In this document: piece after piece, positions 11,166 to 23,700 of the stretch
Layout of the letters: the number at the start of each line of letters is the position of its first letter
Position numbering within the stretch: position 1 is the first letter of the stretch
Assembly (NCBI GenBank): GCA_014529385.2
Contig: CM043947.1
Location: 104,683,811-104,747,810 of the forward strand
Direction of reading: 5' to 3'
From: Adiantum capillus-veneris
Taxonomy: Eukaryota; Streptophyta; Polypodiopsida; Polypodiales; Pteridaceae
DNA: 64,000 nucleotides
Position numbers and translations under genes: made by a program
The notes under the pieces: generated by a model
Told to the model about the DNA's origin: nothing
Databases searched by the model: none
Seen by the model: only the letters and a program-made list of their open reading frames with translations

Positions 11166-13267
11166 TCATTTAAAAGGGTGTGTTAACAATACAATGTAAT
11201 GAGTAATCTGAGTTTCAATCCATGCTGACCTAAATGCTTTCTTTAGTAGTTGAAGGTTCTCCTTAAATGTGTTTAGATCATTTTGTGTCCACTCATTTTT
11301 GTCACACATCTGAAATAGCACATCAATGGAACGCCACACTTCACCCTTGGCATTGCGAGTTGTGGGTTCCTGGTCCTTCACTGCCATATGGAGATTTTTC
11401 CATTGCTGAAACTCAATTTTGCTAACATAAGTGGACTAATATATCCTTCCATGCTTGGTTAGCTTCTTATCTTTGACGCTTGTTGGTTTTGATAAAAAAT
11501 TACATGCCTTGACCCCACCAATAGATGGTTTGCAAGGTACATCTTTATAATTGGTTGAACTTTTCTCATCCTGCTGGATTTTCACATTGCCCCGATGGAG
11601 ACCCATCTCTGACAAACTAGTTCAAGCGCTACTACCGCAACCTTCTATACTTTTGAGTTCTTGATTTTCCAAGAAAACCCAATGTACAGATACACTGACT
11701 TCTCCACAATTGTGCAAATATCATGCATTGTACAAGTGTGGACATTGACAAGTGGGATATCCAAAACTGGGTGGAAATTAGGATCCTCATTGTGGCGAGA
11801 AGGTGCCTTTCTCCACCATTTTGGGTCCATCGTCTTTGCAGGCTCCATGCAATATAAGCATGGAGCCTTTACCATAGCAACCATTACAAAATTATACATA
11901 CACTTCAGTGTTTTAAGGTCACCTGCAAGATGCCATTGGACATGAAAGTCTCCCCTCCCATTTGACAACCAGCACCTTTCCTTGATTCATTTGTTTATCA
12001 ATGATATCAGGGATATGGGTTTGATGGAACACCCAATATAAAATGTTGTGGTGTTCTTTCTTAACCTTCAAGATTAAATCCGCATGAGACGTTAGATTAA
12101 ATCTAAAATTAAATCTCAAGAGGGCTCACCAAAGCTGAAAAGAAGGTGGAAATGGAATACCTTAAAAGTACCAAGCCACCATATGTTTGTTTCTGATTGA
12201 ACACTGAGGTATGAAGGATCGTCAGTGGGGCATTTTGAAAGAGCCCTAATCATCAATTTTATTGTGAATCGTTCTATCTTCTTCTCTTTGAGGATCTCAC
12301 ACTCATCTAGATTCAAAACAAAATGCAAAACGCCACCTGTCTCTTCAAATGTTACATTATAGAACTCAACCATTCTAGTTTGCAACAAAGTGAAGTCCGT
12401 GAAGGTATTGTTGTACTCATTGTAGGTCACATTTGTTCCTTGAGATCTATAAAATACCATCAATATGAAATGGACATCCAATGAAATCTATCTGTGCATG
12501 GTTGAGTTGAAGTCTCTCTTTCCAAGCACTTGTTGGTGGCTGTTGGTAGAAGTATAGACTTTATTCCATTCGTCACAAAAATGGAGGAGATATACTGCTG
12601 AATAGCTGAGTACCCTCTCTTACTCACACCAAGGGAGTCAAGTGTGCTTGTATTTCACTTGCAGTAACTATACTCTTTATAATAAACTGGTCAACAACAT
12701 CCCAGTGCAAAACCTTATACTTTTTGTCATGCATAATATCCTTTGCGAGACCACTTGTTACCAAATGATTCAACTTCTTTCCTACATTGGCCTTTGGATC
12801 TATGTTTTTTTTGTCTGGATATATAGCTGTCTACATAGAAAATGTAATACACATAAGAAAAAACAATGTATAGTTGAGATAAACTAAAAGGTTCACAATC
12901 CTAACCTCAATGCTTGGGTTCTTTTCTTGAGACCTCTAGAGCCAACCTTCAAGGTTTCAAGATTCCATAGTCTCTTCTTTCGCACACGAGCACCTAAGCT
13001 TGTATCTTTCCTTTGTAAGTTCCACACTTTTTCTTGTAGTACCTGTATTTCTTGTGTGCACTGCAAAAGGGTTTTTTGGTCCTCACAATGAAGAGTAGAA
13101 AGTCGTATAATCTCATTTGCTTGATGGTGAACCATGCTTTCTTGAATTTTTGATTTGCTAGTTACAGGTTTGCAGTAGCCAAGTAAACCATTCTGTTCGT
13201 CACCTACAAAGGTCAATAAAGTAATGGAATTTACAAATGCAGGGGAAGCATCGGTCATAGGGTTCAA
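11166..13267 (-). pseudogene. Remnant of a DNA-transposase-like gene
   Basis: Several minus-strand ORFs in consecutive order look like pieces of one protein. The first (13267-12893) is a coiled-coil-like block with CEDQKTLLQCTQEIQVLQEK. Next comes 12481-12116, with LNLDECEILKEKKIERFT and SVQSETNIWWLGTFKV. Then 11968-11645 has VQWHLAGDLKTLKCM followed by a CLYCM cysteine pair. Last, 11387-11166 has a TQITHY-like end. The combination of a W-H-L-A-G-D-x-K block, a nearby C-x2-C pair and a later T-H/P-Y-I block is what I remember from large unclassified DDE-type transposases of eukaryotes. Catalytic residues cannot be assigned with confidence. Stops and frame breaks between blocks indicate decay, though some gaps could be introns. 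Confidence 0.35.
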
Positions 13268-13395
13268 AAGATAAAGGGATCCATTTGTCTATAAATCTAT
13301 GTGTTTTGCTACTTCTGATCTGAGCCTTGCTTTCTCCGTGGGTGTTACTGTTGTGTTTTTTTTACTTCGCTTGCATAAAGGCTCATATTTAGGAT

Positions 13396-13695
13396 TCAAA
13401 TAAACGTGTAGATGATATTTATGACGTTTAGTGAGAAGGTTTGAGGGGGTGGATGAAGAAGCCATGAATACACAGTCAAGAAAATAAAAAAACGAAAGAT
13501 TATAGCGCCATTACTCCCTAGACTCCCTACTACATACATTGTATGGAAAAGAAATTCCCTCCTATATGACGAGGATTCAATATAACAAAAAAGGGACATT
13601 CCATCAGTCATTACAACCGTTATGACACTCTCAAAAGAATCCACTTCGAAGTACACTTTTTGAATGATTGATGAGGACACCTTTTCTTTTACCAC
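13396..13695 (-). other. Unrecognised 99-codon ORF
   Basis: The peptide begins MVKEKVSSSIIQKVYFEVDS and has no motif that I recognise. It lies just downstream (on the minus strand) of the inverted-repeat copy at 13739 and may be chance. Confidence 0.15.
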
Positions 13696-13738
13696 ACAAA
13701 TTTTATAAAGAGAGAAGGCAAAAATTTTATTTTCTTAG

Positions 13739-13780
13739 AAGGCCCTCCAAATGACCTCCCCAATTCCCTAATGTGCCAAC
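13739..13780. repeat. Right arm of a ~40-bp inverted repeat
   Basis: The sequence AAGGCCCTCCAAATGACC and the following bases are the inverse of 2692-2726. The transposase-like remnant lies between the arms. Confidence 0.4.
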
Positions 13781-13854
13781 CATTTCATAAAACAGCAAGC
13801 ATAGACATAAATTCACCCATTGAGTGCTCCACTATAAGCATGCTTCAACAACTC

Positions 13855-15470
13855 TCATGAGTGTATACCCATCTGGAATAAAGGAACATGTAAACCATGT
13901 ATATCATGTGGCATGGCACATAGCCATGTCCTATCCTCCTGGATCAAGTGGAATAATAAGGAATTTCCCCAACAATGGAGCATCATAATACTCTTCAGAC
14001 ATAGCCAACTGCAAAAACCCATAAGGTATACAGATTTTACAAGCTTTGCACAGCTTAACATCATACCTTGGGCCCAATTCCATGCAATTATGTTGCATCT
14101 GCTTTTAAATAATTCTAGATCCACTTGGTATAAGCTTTATGTTGAGAACAGAGCACCCGTATTCTTTTCAAAACATGGAACTTGTCCCAAAGCAAGAGAA
14201 AACATCCAGACCTTGTCGGTAATTGGGAAAAAAAATTGTCTTTTGGTATACACACAAGAGAAAATCCTCCCTTCAGTTGGCAAACACAAGATCCCTAACA
14301 CGATCAATAATAAGGATAATATAATAGAAAGTCCATGTCGCACATATCCTTTGAAAAAGATAGCAATCATTCGTTGAAACAATTGGTTGCTTTGCCACCT
14401 CGAATGAGACCCGGATCATTCTCTTCACCTCCTCTAGCTTTGGGATACTGATGTGTGTGCTTGTATCCCATTCCCACTTCAACACATGAAAGCTCAACAA
14501 CATTCTCCGCATTAGTGAACTTTGGTACATCGCTCACACATCTAGACTTGTCTATGCATACCTCCTCTACATGATCATCTTTGAGAATATCTGTGGATGT
14601 TGGAAACCCATTCTCCTAGTGTAGCACTTGCACCCCCTCTAAATAGGAATTCCCATCATAAGCAAAATCAGCACATGTTAGAACATATTCCATCCTCATC
14701 ATGTTTAGTGCATCTCCATTTGCATGCACTTATTCCTCAATAGACATAGGCTCGTGCTTTTGCTCATCGGAATCAGATGGAACATCCATGGTATCATGTG
14801 CAGTTTTTATATCATGACAGGCATCTCCTGTCAGATTCAAAGACTCATCACATACATGTAGATAGTCCACATGCATAGTATCCCTCCGTGAGTTGATCAT
14901 GGAACAATCAACAACTTCATTAACAGCTTCACCTCAGTTGCTAATGGCACAACCATTGGCTTTAGGTAACTCTAGAAACTCTACATTACTTTCAATTTAT
15001 GGCCCTTCAATTTGTGCAACATCTCCCAAAGAATCTTGCTCTGTTGCTAATTTAACACAAACCTGTTTCCAAAATTCTTCGTAGTTTGGTGCTGCTCATC
15101 ATCGTATTCCATTTTCCTTGCCGTATACTCATTACTAGCATGTAAAATTGTTTCTTTAAAATACTCCCAACAATCTGCATGTTCCCTGGCAAGATCTTCA
15201 AATTGTGTTGTCAAACTTGGAATAACAAACCACTCAAACGACTTCACCATAAGCTCCTCTCGAACTTCACGTGCTCGCATCTCCATCTCGTAAAATGAGA
15301 GGTATCCCATCGGATCATAACACTGGACCATATTGCACTCGGCATACAGAGCATCCAACACTGCATCCACAACATTGTCTACTTCCTTTCGCTTTGATAC
15401 TTGTACCCTTGCCTAGTTTGAAATTTCTTCAATCATCCACATCAACTTAGCTTATATTTGAAAGTTTTTG
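13855..15470 (-). other. Unrecognised minus-strand coding-like region
   Basis: Minus-strand ORFs at 15370-15047 (with NMVQCYDPMGYLSFYEMEMR and KMEYDDEQ), 14530-14273 (with HISIPKLEEVKRMIRVSFEV) and 14124-13855 could be exons or fragments of one gene. The first is rich in acidic and aromatic residues and looks protein-like. Splice sites linking them are not convincing and stops intervene. No family is recognised. Confidence 0.25.
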
Positions 15471-16340
15471 TAAAAACTCATGCCTCCTTGCTGCGGCTCT
15501 ATCTTCTCTCTCTCACCCTAGTCGGTTCACGTCGTGTTCACCAAAAATGTTAGAAAGCGTGGTTCTCCAAGGTTGATTGGGAAAGCACCAAGTTTCTAGC
15601 TCTGAGAGAATAGCGAGAGAAAGAGGCAACAAGATTGAAACAACAAGAAATTTACAACACAAATGAGACCCAACCCTCCTTTCATTCAATTTTCCAATTC
15701 ATGTACAAAGTATGGTCAAAATAGACCCTCGATATTCATCAAAACTCTAACAAAACCCCCTAGGTAATGACAAAATATTGAGCAATGGCACCCATACATA
15801 TTGATTCTTGATGCCCGGCCCTCCAACCGATCATAAGGTTGGTTCTTGCCCGTTGCATGCTCGAGCATCGTTGGCGACATACATGCGAACACACAATGAT
15901 TACATGTCGGTCCTGATCCAAGCTTTAGAATCCACCCTTAATTTGTACCTGCACTTGCCCAAATCCTTCTTTGTTGACATACCCACATGTAATCTCATCG
16001 TAAAAAAGATCCCCTTGTGACGCCTCAAATAACCTTGAGGTTGAGCACGTCCATCATCTTCTTCCCTTGTGTTTCTTCTCTTTGCTTCACCTTCGTCAAG
16101 AGCATGAGATGATTCCCCAAAAGACAATTCCTCCCTATATAGAGAGAGAGCATATTCACCAAAAGAGTGAACGTGTATGTGAGAGAGAGAAAAGTTGATT
16201 TTTTTCGAGGCATGTGAAAATTCCCTTCCCCTCTCCTTTTCTTCTTCTTCTTATTTTCCCTTTCTCCTTCTTCTTTCCACCCCTCTTTCCTTTTCCTTCC
16301 TTTCCTCTTTTTCTTTCTTTTTCTCCCCTTCCTCTTCTTC
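15471..16340. other. No recognisable gene
   Basis: Short ORFs only. The sequence becomes strongly pyrimidine-biased after 16200. Confidence 0.4.
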
Positions 16341-16395
16341 TTTCTTTCCCCCTTCCCCCCCCCCCCCCCCCCCCCCCCCCAACACACACACACCT
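16220..16395. repeat. Pyrimidine-rich tract with C26 run
   Basis: A long TTC/CCTT-biased stretch ends in an uninterrupted run of C at 16355-16380, followed by (CA)n. Proline- and glycine-rich ORFs over it are artefacts. Confidence 0.9.
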
Positions 16396-16685
16396 TTTCT
16401 CCCTTTTTTTTTTTTCAAAACTCACAATCTTGAGTGCATTATATTAGCTACCCAAAAAAATTACAATTATTAGTCATGCTCGTGTGTCGAACCATGACCT
16501 CTTCCTGCAAACCTTAGTACATCAGCTAATAATTAAAGGGGCTACCCGCTGCAAAGTATAACACCATACTGGTTAAGGCTTAGTCCCTTACCCATGCAAT
16601 TCTAAAATTGTTGCAATCAGTGCACAACCTTGTTTCACTCTCCAAAGCTCCTCCATTTCCCAATGCCAACAATCGCTTCGCCCGG

Positions 16686-17985
16686 CCTTTTCTTCCTCTT
16701 CTTCTTCTTTTCCCTTTTTCTTTCTTTCTTTTTTTTCCTCCCTCCTTTTTTTTTCTTCCCTTTCCTTCTCTTCTTCTTCTAGACTTCTTCTTTCCCTTCT
16801 TCCCTTCTTTCTTTTTCTAGCTTTGCATGTCATGCAACGTTCAAAAAAAAAAAAAAAAAAAAAGTGTTGCTTAACCCAAGAGGGAAGTGGTAGCGACGTC
16901 GCTATTGCCCAAAACTCCTCCCCTCCCACACCCATATTTAAAACAAACCCTCCTTCAGGCGACCATTTACATGGCCCTTGGGCGGCTTTTGCTTATGGGC
17001 GGCCTTTAACTCCATATTTGGCATGCACAATCGACCAAAACATTGCTTAGCATCACATCACGACACACACATCGGTCAAAGCACCATCGATCCGTCTTTT
17101 TGCTACCATCTTGAGCATTCCCCGTAATCCATAATCTCCAAGAGTCAAAATTCTCAATTGAAAGCTTATCACAAACTTTATGTGTGTTCATTAAAGCACC
17201 ACATATAAAATACGTATAAACCAAGTCAACTCGTTTCGCCAATAGCCCGGGCAACACAATTTGGTCCAAAGCACTGCCAAGCACAACATCTTTTCCCGAC
17301 CACACCCTTACTCCATGCATTTTGAATGATGACATTGCAAAGAGATACCCCATCTAGAAGTTTATTTGCTTTCATAAAAGCATCACATTTGGCATGTTGA
17401 TAATCAAAACAATCCTAAAATTAGCTTGTTCTTCCAAAATATCAACTAAAACCGTCTTGAGCACAACCTTGATTGCTTCAGCATTGATTCTTCCCACTCA
17501 TAGATATCTAAGACTGCATAGAAAACCGAATCGGCCATAACTTTAGCACCAAGTGCCCAATTCAAGCACAGTAAAGGACATACTCTAGCCCGTGCTAGAT
17601 GTTATCGCCGAGAATCTTGTAAAGTTGAAATAGATCACTCGAGCACGTATCCCAACTTCAAACTAAAGATAGCAGACCCGACCCCTGAAAAATACTAAAT
17701 TACCCAATAATTTTTCCATCCGAACTCCAATCGACGAGCGTACGTAAAGACAAGCTTGTAGAGCATTCCAAGCACTACAACTTTGGCCTATAAAAATTCA
17801 TTTTCTCAGCATCACCACAACTTGGCCCGTAGGCATCAATCTTCATTTCTTGGCCCCAAAACCCACAATAAGCATACATATCAGTCAATCCTGCTATCAT
17901 ATCAGATTCTGATAAGTTTGACAAAGTTTGAAAATGCTTGTAGATCCTCCTTTTTCATACCGTGCTCGCAGAGCGGCACGACAAC
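16686..17985. repeat. PPR-derived dispersed repeat, copy 2
   Basis: Second copy of the repeat at 1396-2660, same orientation. The order of landmarks is the same: pyrimidine tract, TTTTTCTAGCTTTGCAT, A-run, GTGTTGCTTA, the PPR-like minus-strand frame, the AACTTTAGCACCAAGTGCCC block and the final GCGGCACGACA. Confidence 0.7.
17006..17400 (-). pseudogene. Degenerate PPR-like fragment, copy 2
   Basis: Minus-strand reading gives GKDVVLGSAL, then MNTHKVCDKLSIENFDSW and ITGNAQDG, and then RDVMLSNVLVD. This copy preserves the PPR register slightly better than the one at 1615-2075 (GSAL, DSW, ITG, SNVLVD). It is still fragmentary and lacks a start and the MYAKCG core. Confidence 0.45.
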
Positions 17986-18105
17986 ATGCGACAACAAGAT
18001 GACGCTCATCAAAGTATTGGGGGGTGTCCTCATGCACAAGAAGATTTAGAAATTTTCTCATGTAGGAAAATAGAGTCTTTTGCAGAGTTTTTTAATGCAA
18101 TGCAT

Positions 18106-18299
18106 AACATCAAGAGCTTCTGCTCGAGATGCACCACATACCTAGCTACGTGTGATTGGGAGCAGGGGACCGCCGTCCACACACACCCCTATCGGTCCCC
18201 TGCACCCAATCGTACCTAGCTAGGTATGGGGTGTCTCCCTCACAATCGTACCTAGCTAGGTATGGGGTGTCTCCCTCAAAGAAGCTCATGATGTTGAGG
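18106..18299. repeat. Imperfect inverted repeat (hairpin) with 36-bp tandem duplication
   Basis: The left arm (18106-18172) is the inverse of the right arm (18193-18299). Examples are GATTGGGAGCAGGGGACC against GGTCCCCTGCACCCAATC, and AACATCAAGAGCTTC against GAAGCTCATGATGTT. Within the right arm a 36-bp unit (18207-18242) is repeated at 18243-18278. The structure is that of a foldback MITE or a hairpin-RNA locus, and it ends about 340 bp upstream of the subtilase start. Confidence 0.75.
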
Positions 18300-18364
18300 T
18301 AAGTCACGATGTGGGAATTATTGTGAGAATTTTTCCAAAACTTCTTGTGATGTTGAAGTTTTGG

Positions 18365-18367
18365 TTT

Positions 18368-18412
<45 letters not shown>
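18365..18412. repeat. T13-G35 homopolymer tract
   Basis: A run of about 13 T is followed by about 35 G, some 225 bp upstream of the subtilase ATG. It could form G-quadruplex structures. The exact length is error-prone in assemblies. Confidence 0.9.
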
Positions 18413-18413
<1 letters not shown>

Positions 18414-18568
18414 GGGGGTGTGGGGGTGGAGGGGGGAGGAAAATGGCCGGCGGCCCACTTGCATATTTGTTAAGATTGAGGAAGACGAGTGTTTAGGGAT
18501 GAAGGGCGGCAGGGGACGGCAGTCGGCAGCTTTCCTGGAAGATCGGACATTGCGAGGAGCAGGCCCAC

Positions 18569-18574
18569 TATATG
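18569..18574 (+). promoter_or_regulatory. Candidate TATA box of the subtilase gene
   Basis: TATATG lies in ACTATATGTACT, 63-68 bp upstream of the start codon. Position and sequence are plausible for a plant TATA box with a short 5' UTR; there is no further support. Confidence 0.4.
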
Positions 18575-18636
18575 TACTAAAGCTGCACATAGTAAAACAA
18601 GCTCACCAGCATTGCAGCTCCTCTGCAGCTCTCACA

Positions 18637-19640
18637 ATGGCGGGCCTGTCTGCTTGCTTGCTCATCATCACGCTTGTCTGCATGGCAGCAGCTGCCTCTG
18701 CAGATGAGGCGCTAGAGACGTACATCGTGCACGCGCCTGTCAAGAATATGCCCTCGCTCTTTGCTTCTAGTCACCAGTCCTGGCACGCCTCTTTGATCGC
18801 CTCGGCCATCGATGACACTTCGTCTTCTTCTTCTTCTTCTTCTTCTTCTTCGGCGGCTGCTGAGGAGCGCATGCTCTACTCCTACTCCACCGCCTTGCAA
18901 GGCTTCGCTGCCCGCTTCACCGCACAAGAAGCTGCCCGCTTGCAGCAGCTGGACGGCGTGGGAACCCTCCTCAAAGAGCGCCGCTCTCAGCTTCACACCA
19001 CCCGCTCCCCTGCCTTCCTCGGCCTCGATAGCAAAAGGTGACATCTACAAGCGCCTTGAATATTATGAAAAAACATTGTTGAATGACATATGCCCAATGT
19101 TAATTTGAAGAGAGGGTCCTAATTAGGTGGAAACAAAAGCTTTCACCCTTGAGATTGTTAGCTTAGGGTTGGTCTTTATGCACATTTGGGGTGTTGTTAA
19201 TACCTAAAGCCTTTCACCAATTCTAGGGGTTATTATCTATAAATTATGTATATCACATGCATTCCTACAGACTATTTTTTAAAAAATTATTTATGAATGC
19301 TTTAAAGTTTTCAATTTTATTTTATGGTAACTTGTGCATGTGAAAATGTGAAAAAAATAAAAATTACCAGCCACTTCTATTGCATTCACATGATAGGGGT
19401 GATGATGAGCAACCAACATAGCCCTTTAGCGCACCCTTAGTTTGGGTTTAGATTGCTCGGAGGAAGAGAAGGCAATAGGGGCATTGCTCCTTGTTCGTGA
19501 ATGTAGATTGGCGAAGAAGAAAGAAAGGCATTTTAGACCCATCAAAGAGTTTGGGAGACCTTCCACCTTGGATAACAATCCTCTTCCACCTCTCTCCTGC
19601 AAAAAATTTGATCGAGAGCTCAAGGGTGAATCAACTGGTC

Positions 19641-19682
<42 letters not shown>

Positions 19683-19914
19683 ATACAAATGCATCTCTGT
19701 GTCAATGAAAGGTGAAGCCTCAGTACCTCTCTCAAATCTCCATGCAAAGGAAACTAAATTGTCTATGTCATATATGGCATGCACACCTTTCCACCCTATG
19801 CCTATGTATCCTCCCTTCAGGAATTCTGGTCCCTCCCCCAGACCACAAGTTGTCGCAAGGAGATTCATCCAATGGTGTTTCTTGCAACTCTAACGACACG
19901 TCAGAAGAGCACGT

Positions 19915-19978
<64 letters not shown>

Positions 19979-20151
19979 AGCATGATAACTTTCTAGCTAA
20001 TATCAAATCTTGTTAATTTGAATTGGCTTTATATTGACAAATTTTCAAGGGATTGTAAACCACATTATAGAAGCCTATTTTTTTATGCATGCATTTTTAG
20101 TATATCTTAAATGTGTCCCAAATTCTCATAGGTAGGATATACATATAAATT

Positions 20152-20199
<48 letters not shown>

Positions 20200-20707
20200 T
20201 AAGAAGAAGAATAAGAGAGTTTTAACGTCCTAGGAAACTATCCCAAGAGACCTTAAAGATCTAGCCCACGACGAGTTGAATGAAAAGAGTTAAATTGTAT
20301 CAAGAAAGTGCATAACTAGTGGCAATAATGAATGTCATGGCTATAGAAACATTGATTATTATCTTCTCAAATACAATGTATTTTTGGCTTTCTAAAAGAA
20401 TCCTTAGTGTTGAGTGGAGTTAAGCATCCTTCCAATGTTTTCATTGCCAACGACGGAGACTCATCTTAGATGTTGATGGAGTTTGTCAAATGGGTCCCTT
20501 TCATTTCATAGCGTTCATGGGCTTTTTAAGACTTTGCCTTGTTTTTTTTTTTGTCCTTGCTCATCTTATATTATTTTCAACATGAACACACAATTTATAC
20601 TTGTTCTTTTTTCTTAGGATGGGACTACATTGCTTTTATTTTGTGTACCTTTTTATTTTTAAAGCTTTTAAAGAGTAAAGAGCTTTTTTCACAAGAACAA
20701 GCGATTG

Positions 20708-20782
<75 letters not shown>

Positions 20783-23700
20783 CTTGATTTCCTTTTTGGA
20801 AAGCCATCGTGAAATCTCACCTTGTTTTAACCCAATTCCGTGTCAACTAGAAGAGACATCGTGGGACATATTGTGATCAACAACTTATCAAAATTTTCCA
20901 AAAAAAAACATAGGTTGATGGTCTCGAGAACTCGTTAGCTCCGTGATACAAGGGTGACCTAAAGAATTTGCCATTTTTGGTAAATTGGAGCAATACCTTG
21001 ACCTTGGAGACCAAATAGTAAGCAATTTAGAAAGTCACTTATTTTTCTCATTAGTGGTGTTCTTTTACCTTAGGAAAAACAATAAAAAAGAGAAAACAAG
21101 AGAGTTTTCATAGCTGGCAAATGGGCATACTAATGCTGGCTATCGATGCATTTGATTGGCTCCTCCCTTGAGAAATATGTCATTCCTTTCCAATACCGGC
21201 CGCTTCTATCTACTAACATAATATGGCGGAAGGGGGAGCTCTTTACACATGTCACAATCTGTAACCTGAAGGCTAAAGTCCAAAACTAAAAAAAACCCCT
21301 TTGCACGCGATAAAGAGGGAGAGAGGGGGAGAGAGAGAGGCCGCCGAAGGCGACCGGCCGTACTAGGCTTCAAACTACATCCACCTTTTTTGGGTTGGTG
21401 AAGCTTTCCTTTTTCATGTGTATGCACTAAAGTAAGATGATAGTAAACTCAAAACTGAATGATTATATTTAGTCTTCAATACTTTGAGCCCACTTTTGAA
21501 GTACACTTTGTCCAACACTAGGAGATGCGCTATCTTTAAGGTTTCAACACTAAGGCTGGTTCACATCAGACCTCTGGAAGACATGGCACTTTATGAGCTC
21601 TTCTGGGTGGAAAAGCTCCAAAATGTCCACTTCCGTCGTCCATGTCTTCACATTGATGGCGGAAAAAAATGTGAAACAATTTTCTTCCACTGAATGTTGT
21701 GAACACTAAGAGGCGGCGGAAGAAAAGAGTAGGAGGCAAGTGTGGACAAAGGGGTTGTATTAACGTGATTGGTGCCAATATGGCACTTTTTGCCAATGTG
21801 GAAGGTGGAAGAAAGAACTTTCGGGAGGGAAAGGTGGAGGTGGGGGGCGGGGGGGAACAAAGTCCCTTTTTCTCTTCCACGATGTGACACTCCATCTCAC
21901 TTTTCCGCCGCCCTATCTGAACAGCAAGGTCCAGATAGCGCATTCTTGTTGGTTTACAAGCATATTAGGATTGTTAGCCCTTCAATCCCAAAAGCATATG
22001 GGCAGATGCATTTCTAGTGCTTACCAGCTCTAGGATTGTTAGCCTCCACGTAACCATCAAGACGTATCTTTTTTTAACCACAACTGTGAAATCAAATTCT
22101 CTCACTATTCCCTTGTCGAAGGAAGGGAAGGAAGGACGCTAAGGAAGGACGCTGTGGTGAGCTAAAGTTTTTCACTAAGTGCAAAGTGATGATTACTGTA
22201 GTGTTCTCTCTTCACTCAATAGTATCATTACTTGGAGTTGGCTTGATATGAAGTGATTCCTTACACTAGATTCAATTGAGGAGGAAGTCCAAAAACATGT
22301 GCAATCAAGATAAAATAATTAATTTCTACCATTAACATTACTTTCTTGCTCTAGGCAGTGTAAATGTTGTAATGTCAACAGTATCTCTCTTTTCTGATCG
22401 GAGATGGGTTATATGAATGCAGGGGAGGGCTCCTGAGTGCAGGAAAGGGAGGCGAGGATGTGATAGTGGGAGTGCTAGATACCGGCATCTGGCCTGAGCG
22501 CCACAGCTTCGCTGATGACGGCTTCTCGCCCATTCCTTCTCGCTGGAAAGGTACCTGTGAAAAATCTTCCTCATTTGACCCCTCTGTTAACTGCAACCGC
22601 AAGCTCATTGGCGCCCGCTCCTTCTTCAAGGGTGCTGAGGCCAACGCTGGCCCCATCAACGAAACAATTGAGTTCAAATCCCCCCGGGACTCTGAAGGCC
22701 ATGGCACCCACACTTCGTCCACCGCTGCGGGCTCTGGAGTCCCCAATGCCAACCTCACTGGCCTCGCCAATGGCTTTGCCTCTGGCATCTCTCCCCACTC
22801 CCGTCTTGCCATGTACAAAATCTGCTGGGCCACTGGTTGCTTTGACTCCGACCTCCTCGCTGGCTTCGAATCTGCCATTGCCGATGGTGTAGATGTCATC
22901 TCCCTCTCTGTTGGTAGTGACCCTCTTGATTATTACAATGACGCCATTGCCATTGGTACCTTCGCTGCTATTTGGAAGGGCATTGTTGTCTCTTGCTCTG
23001 CTGGTAACTCTGGCCCTGGTGCAAAATCTGTATCAAATCTTGCACCGTGGATTTTCACTATCGCTGCTAGCTCGATAGACCGTGATTTCCCAGCTCCGGC
23101 TGTGCTGGGGAACAAGGAATCATTCAGAGGTGAGTCACTGTTTGTAAGCGAGGATACACCAAAGATATTGCCACTGGTGTATGCAGGCAATGCTGTAGTG
23201 GACGGCGGCAACGCAAGCGATGCAGGTTTATGTGCAGATCCAGCCCTCTTTAACAAATCCATGGTGAAAGGAGCTGCCGTGTTTTGCGACAGGGGAGGCG
23301 ACATTGCTCGTGTTTTCAAGGGCTTTGCGGTACAACAAGCTGGTGGTGCTGCGATGATTTTAGGAAATGATGAAGCTAGTGGCAATGAGCTTATTGCAGA
23401 TGCTCATGTTCTACCAGCCACTTTGGTAGACCATGCTGATGCTCTAACAATCAAGGAATACATCAGTACAGACCCCTATCCAACTGCACACATAGATTTC
23501 CAAGGAACTAAGCTAGGCTTTAAGCCAGCCCCGGCCGTTACAGCTTTCTCCTCGCGAGGTCCGAACTTAATTACGCCAGAGATTCTCAAGCCGGACATTA
23601 CGGCACCAGGCCTCAACATCTTGGCTGCCTGGACAGGTTTTGCTGGACCGACAGGTGTACCAGAGGATACAAGGCAAGTCGAGTTTAACATAATTTCTGG

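Larger units (their letters stand above)
19038..22422 (+). other. Intron of the subtilase gene
   Basis: This 3385-bp intron is bounded by GTGACA and ATGCAG. It holds CT/GA microsatellites at 19642-19679, 19918-19973, 20153-20200 and 20710-20779. It also holds one arm of an inverted repeat (21209-21366) and a pair of short inverted ends at 21525-21535 and 21933-21943. No coding sequence was recognised inside it. Confidence 0.85.

Noticed and set aside
16195-16935. Pro/Phe/Ser-rich and Lys/Glu-rich ORFs
   Set aside because: They follow from the pyrimidine-rich tract and its complement.
18207-18278. 36-bp direct repeat considered as CRISPR-like
   Set aside because: Two adjacent units without spacers, in plant nuclear DNA; it is a tandem duplication within a hairpin.
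18361-18636. Upstream extension of the subtilase frame
   Set aside because: It translates the T/G homopolymer into a Gly run; the signal peptide begins at the ATG at 18637.
21566-21943. 125-codon minus-strand ORF in the subtilase intron
   Set aside because: Low-complexity Pro/Ser/Phe content over a purine-rich strand; no homology recognised and it overlaps the possible small MITE.
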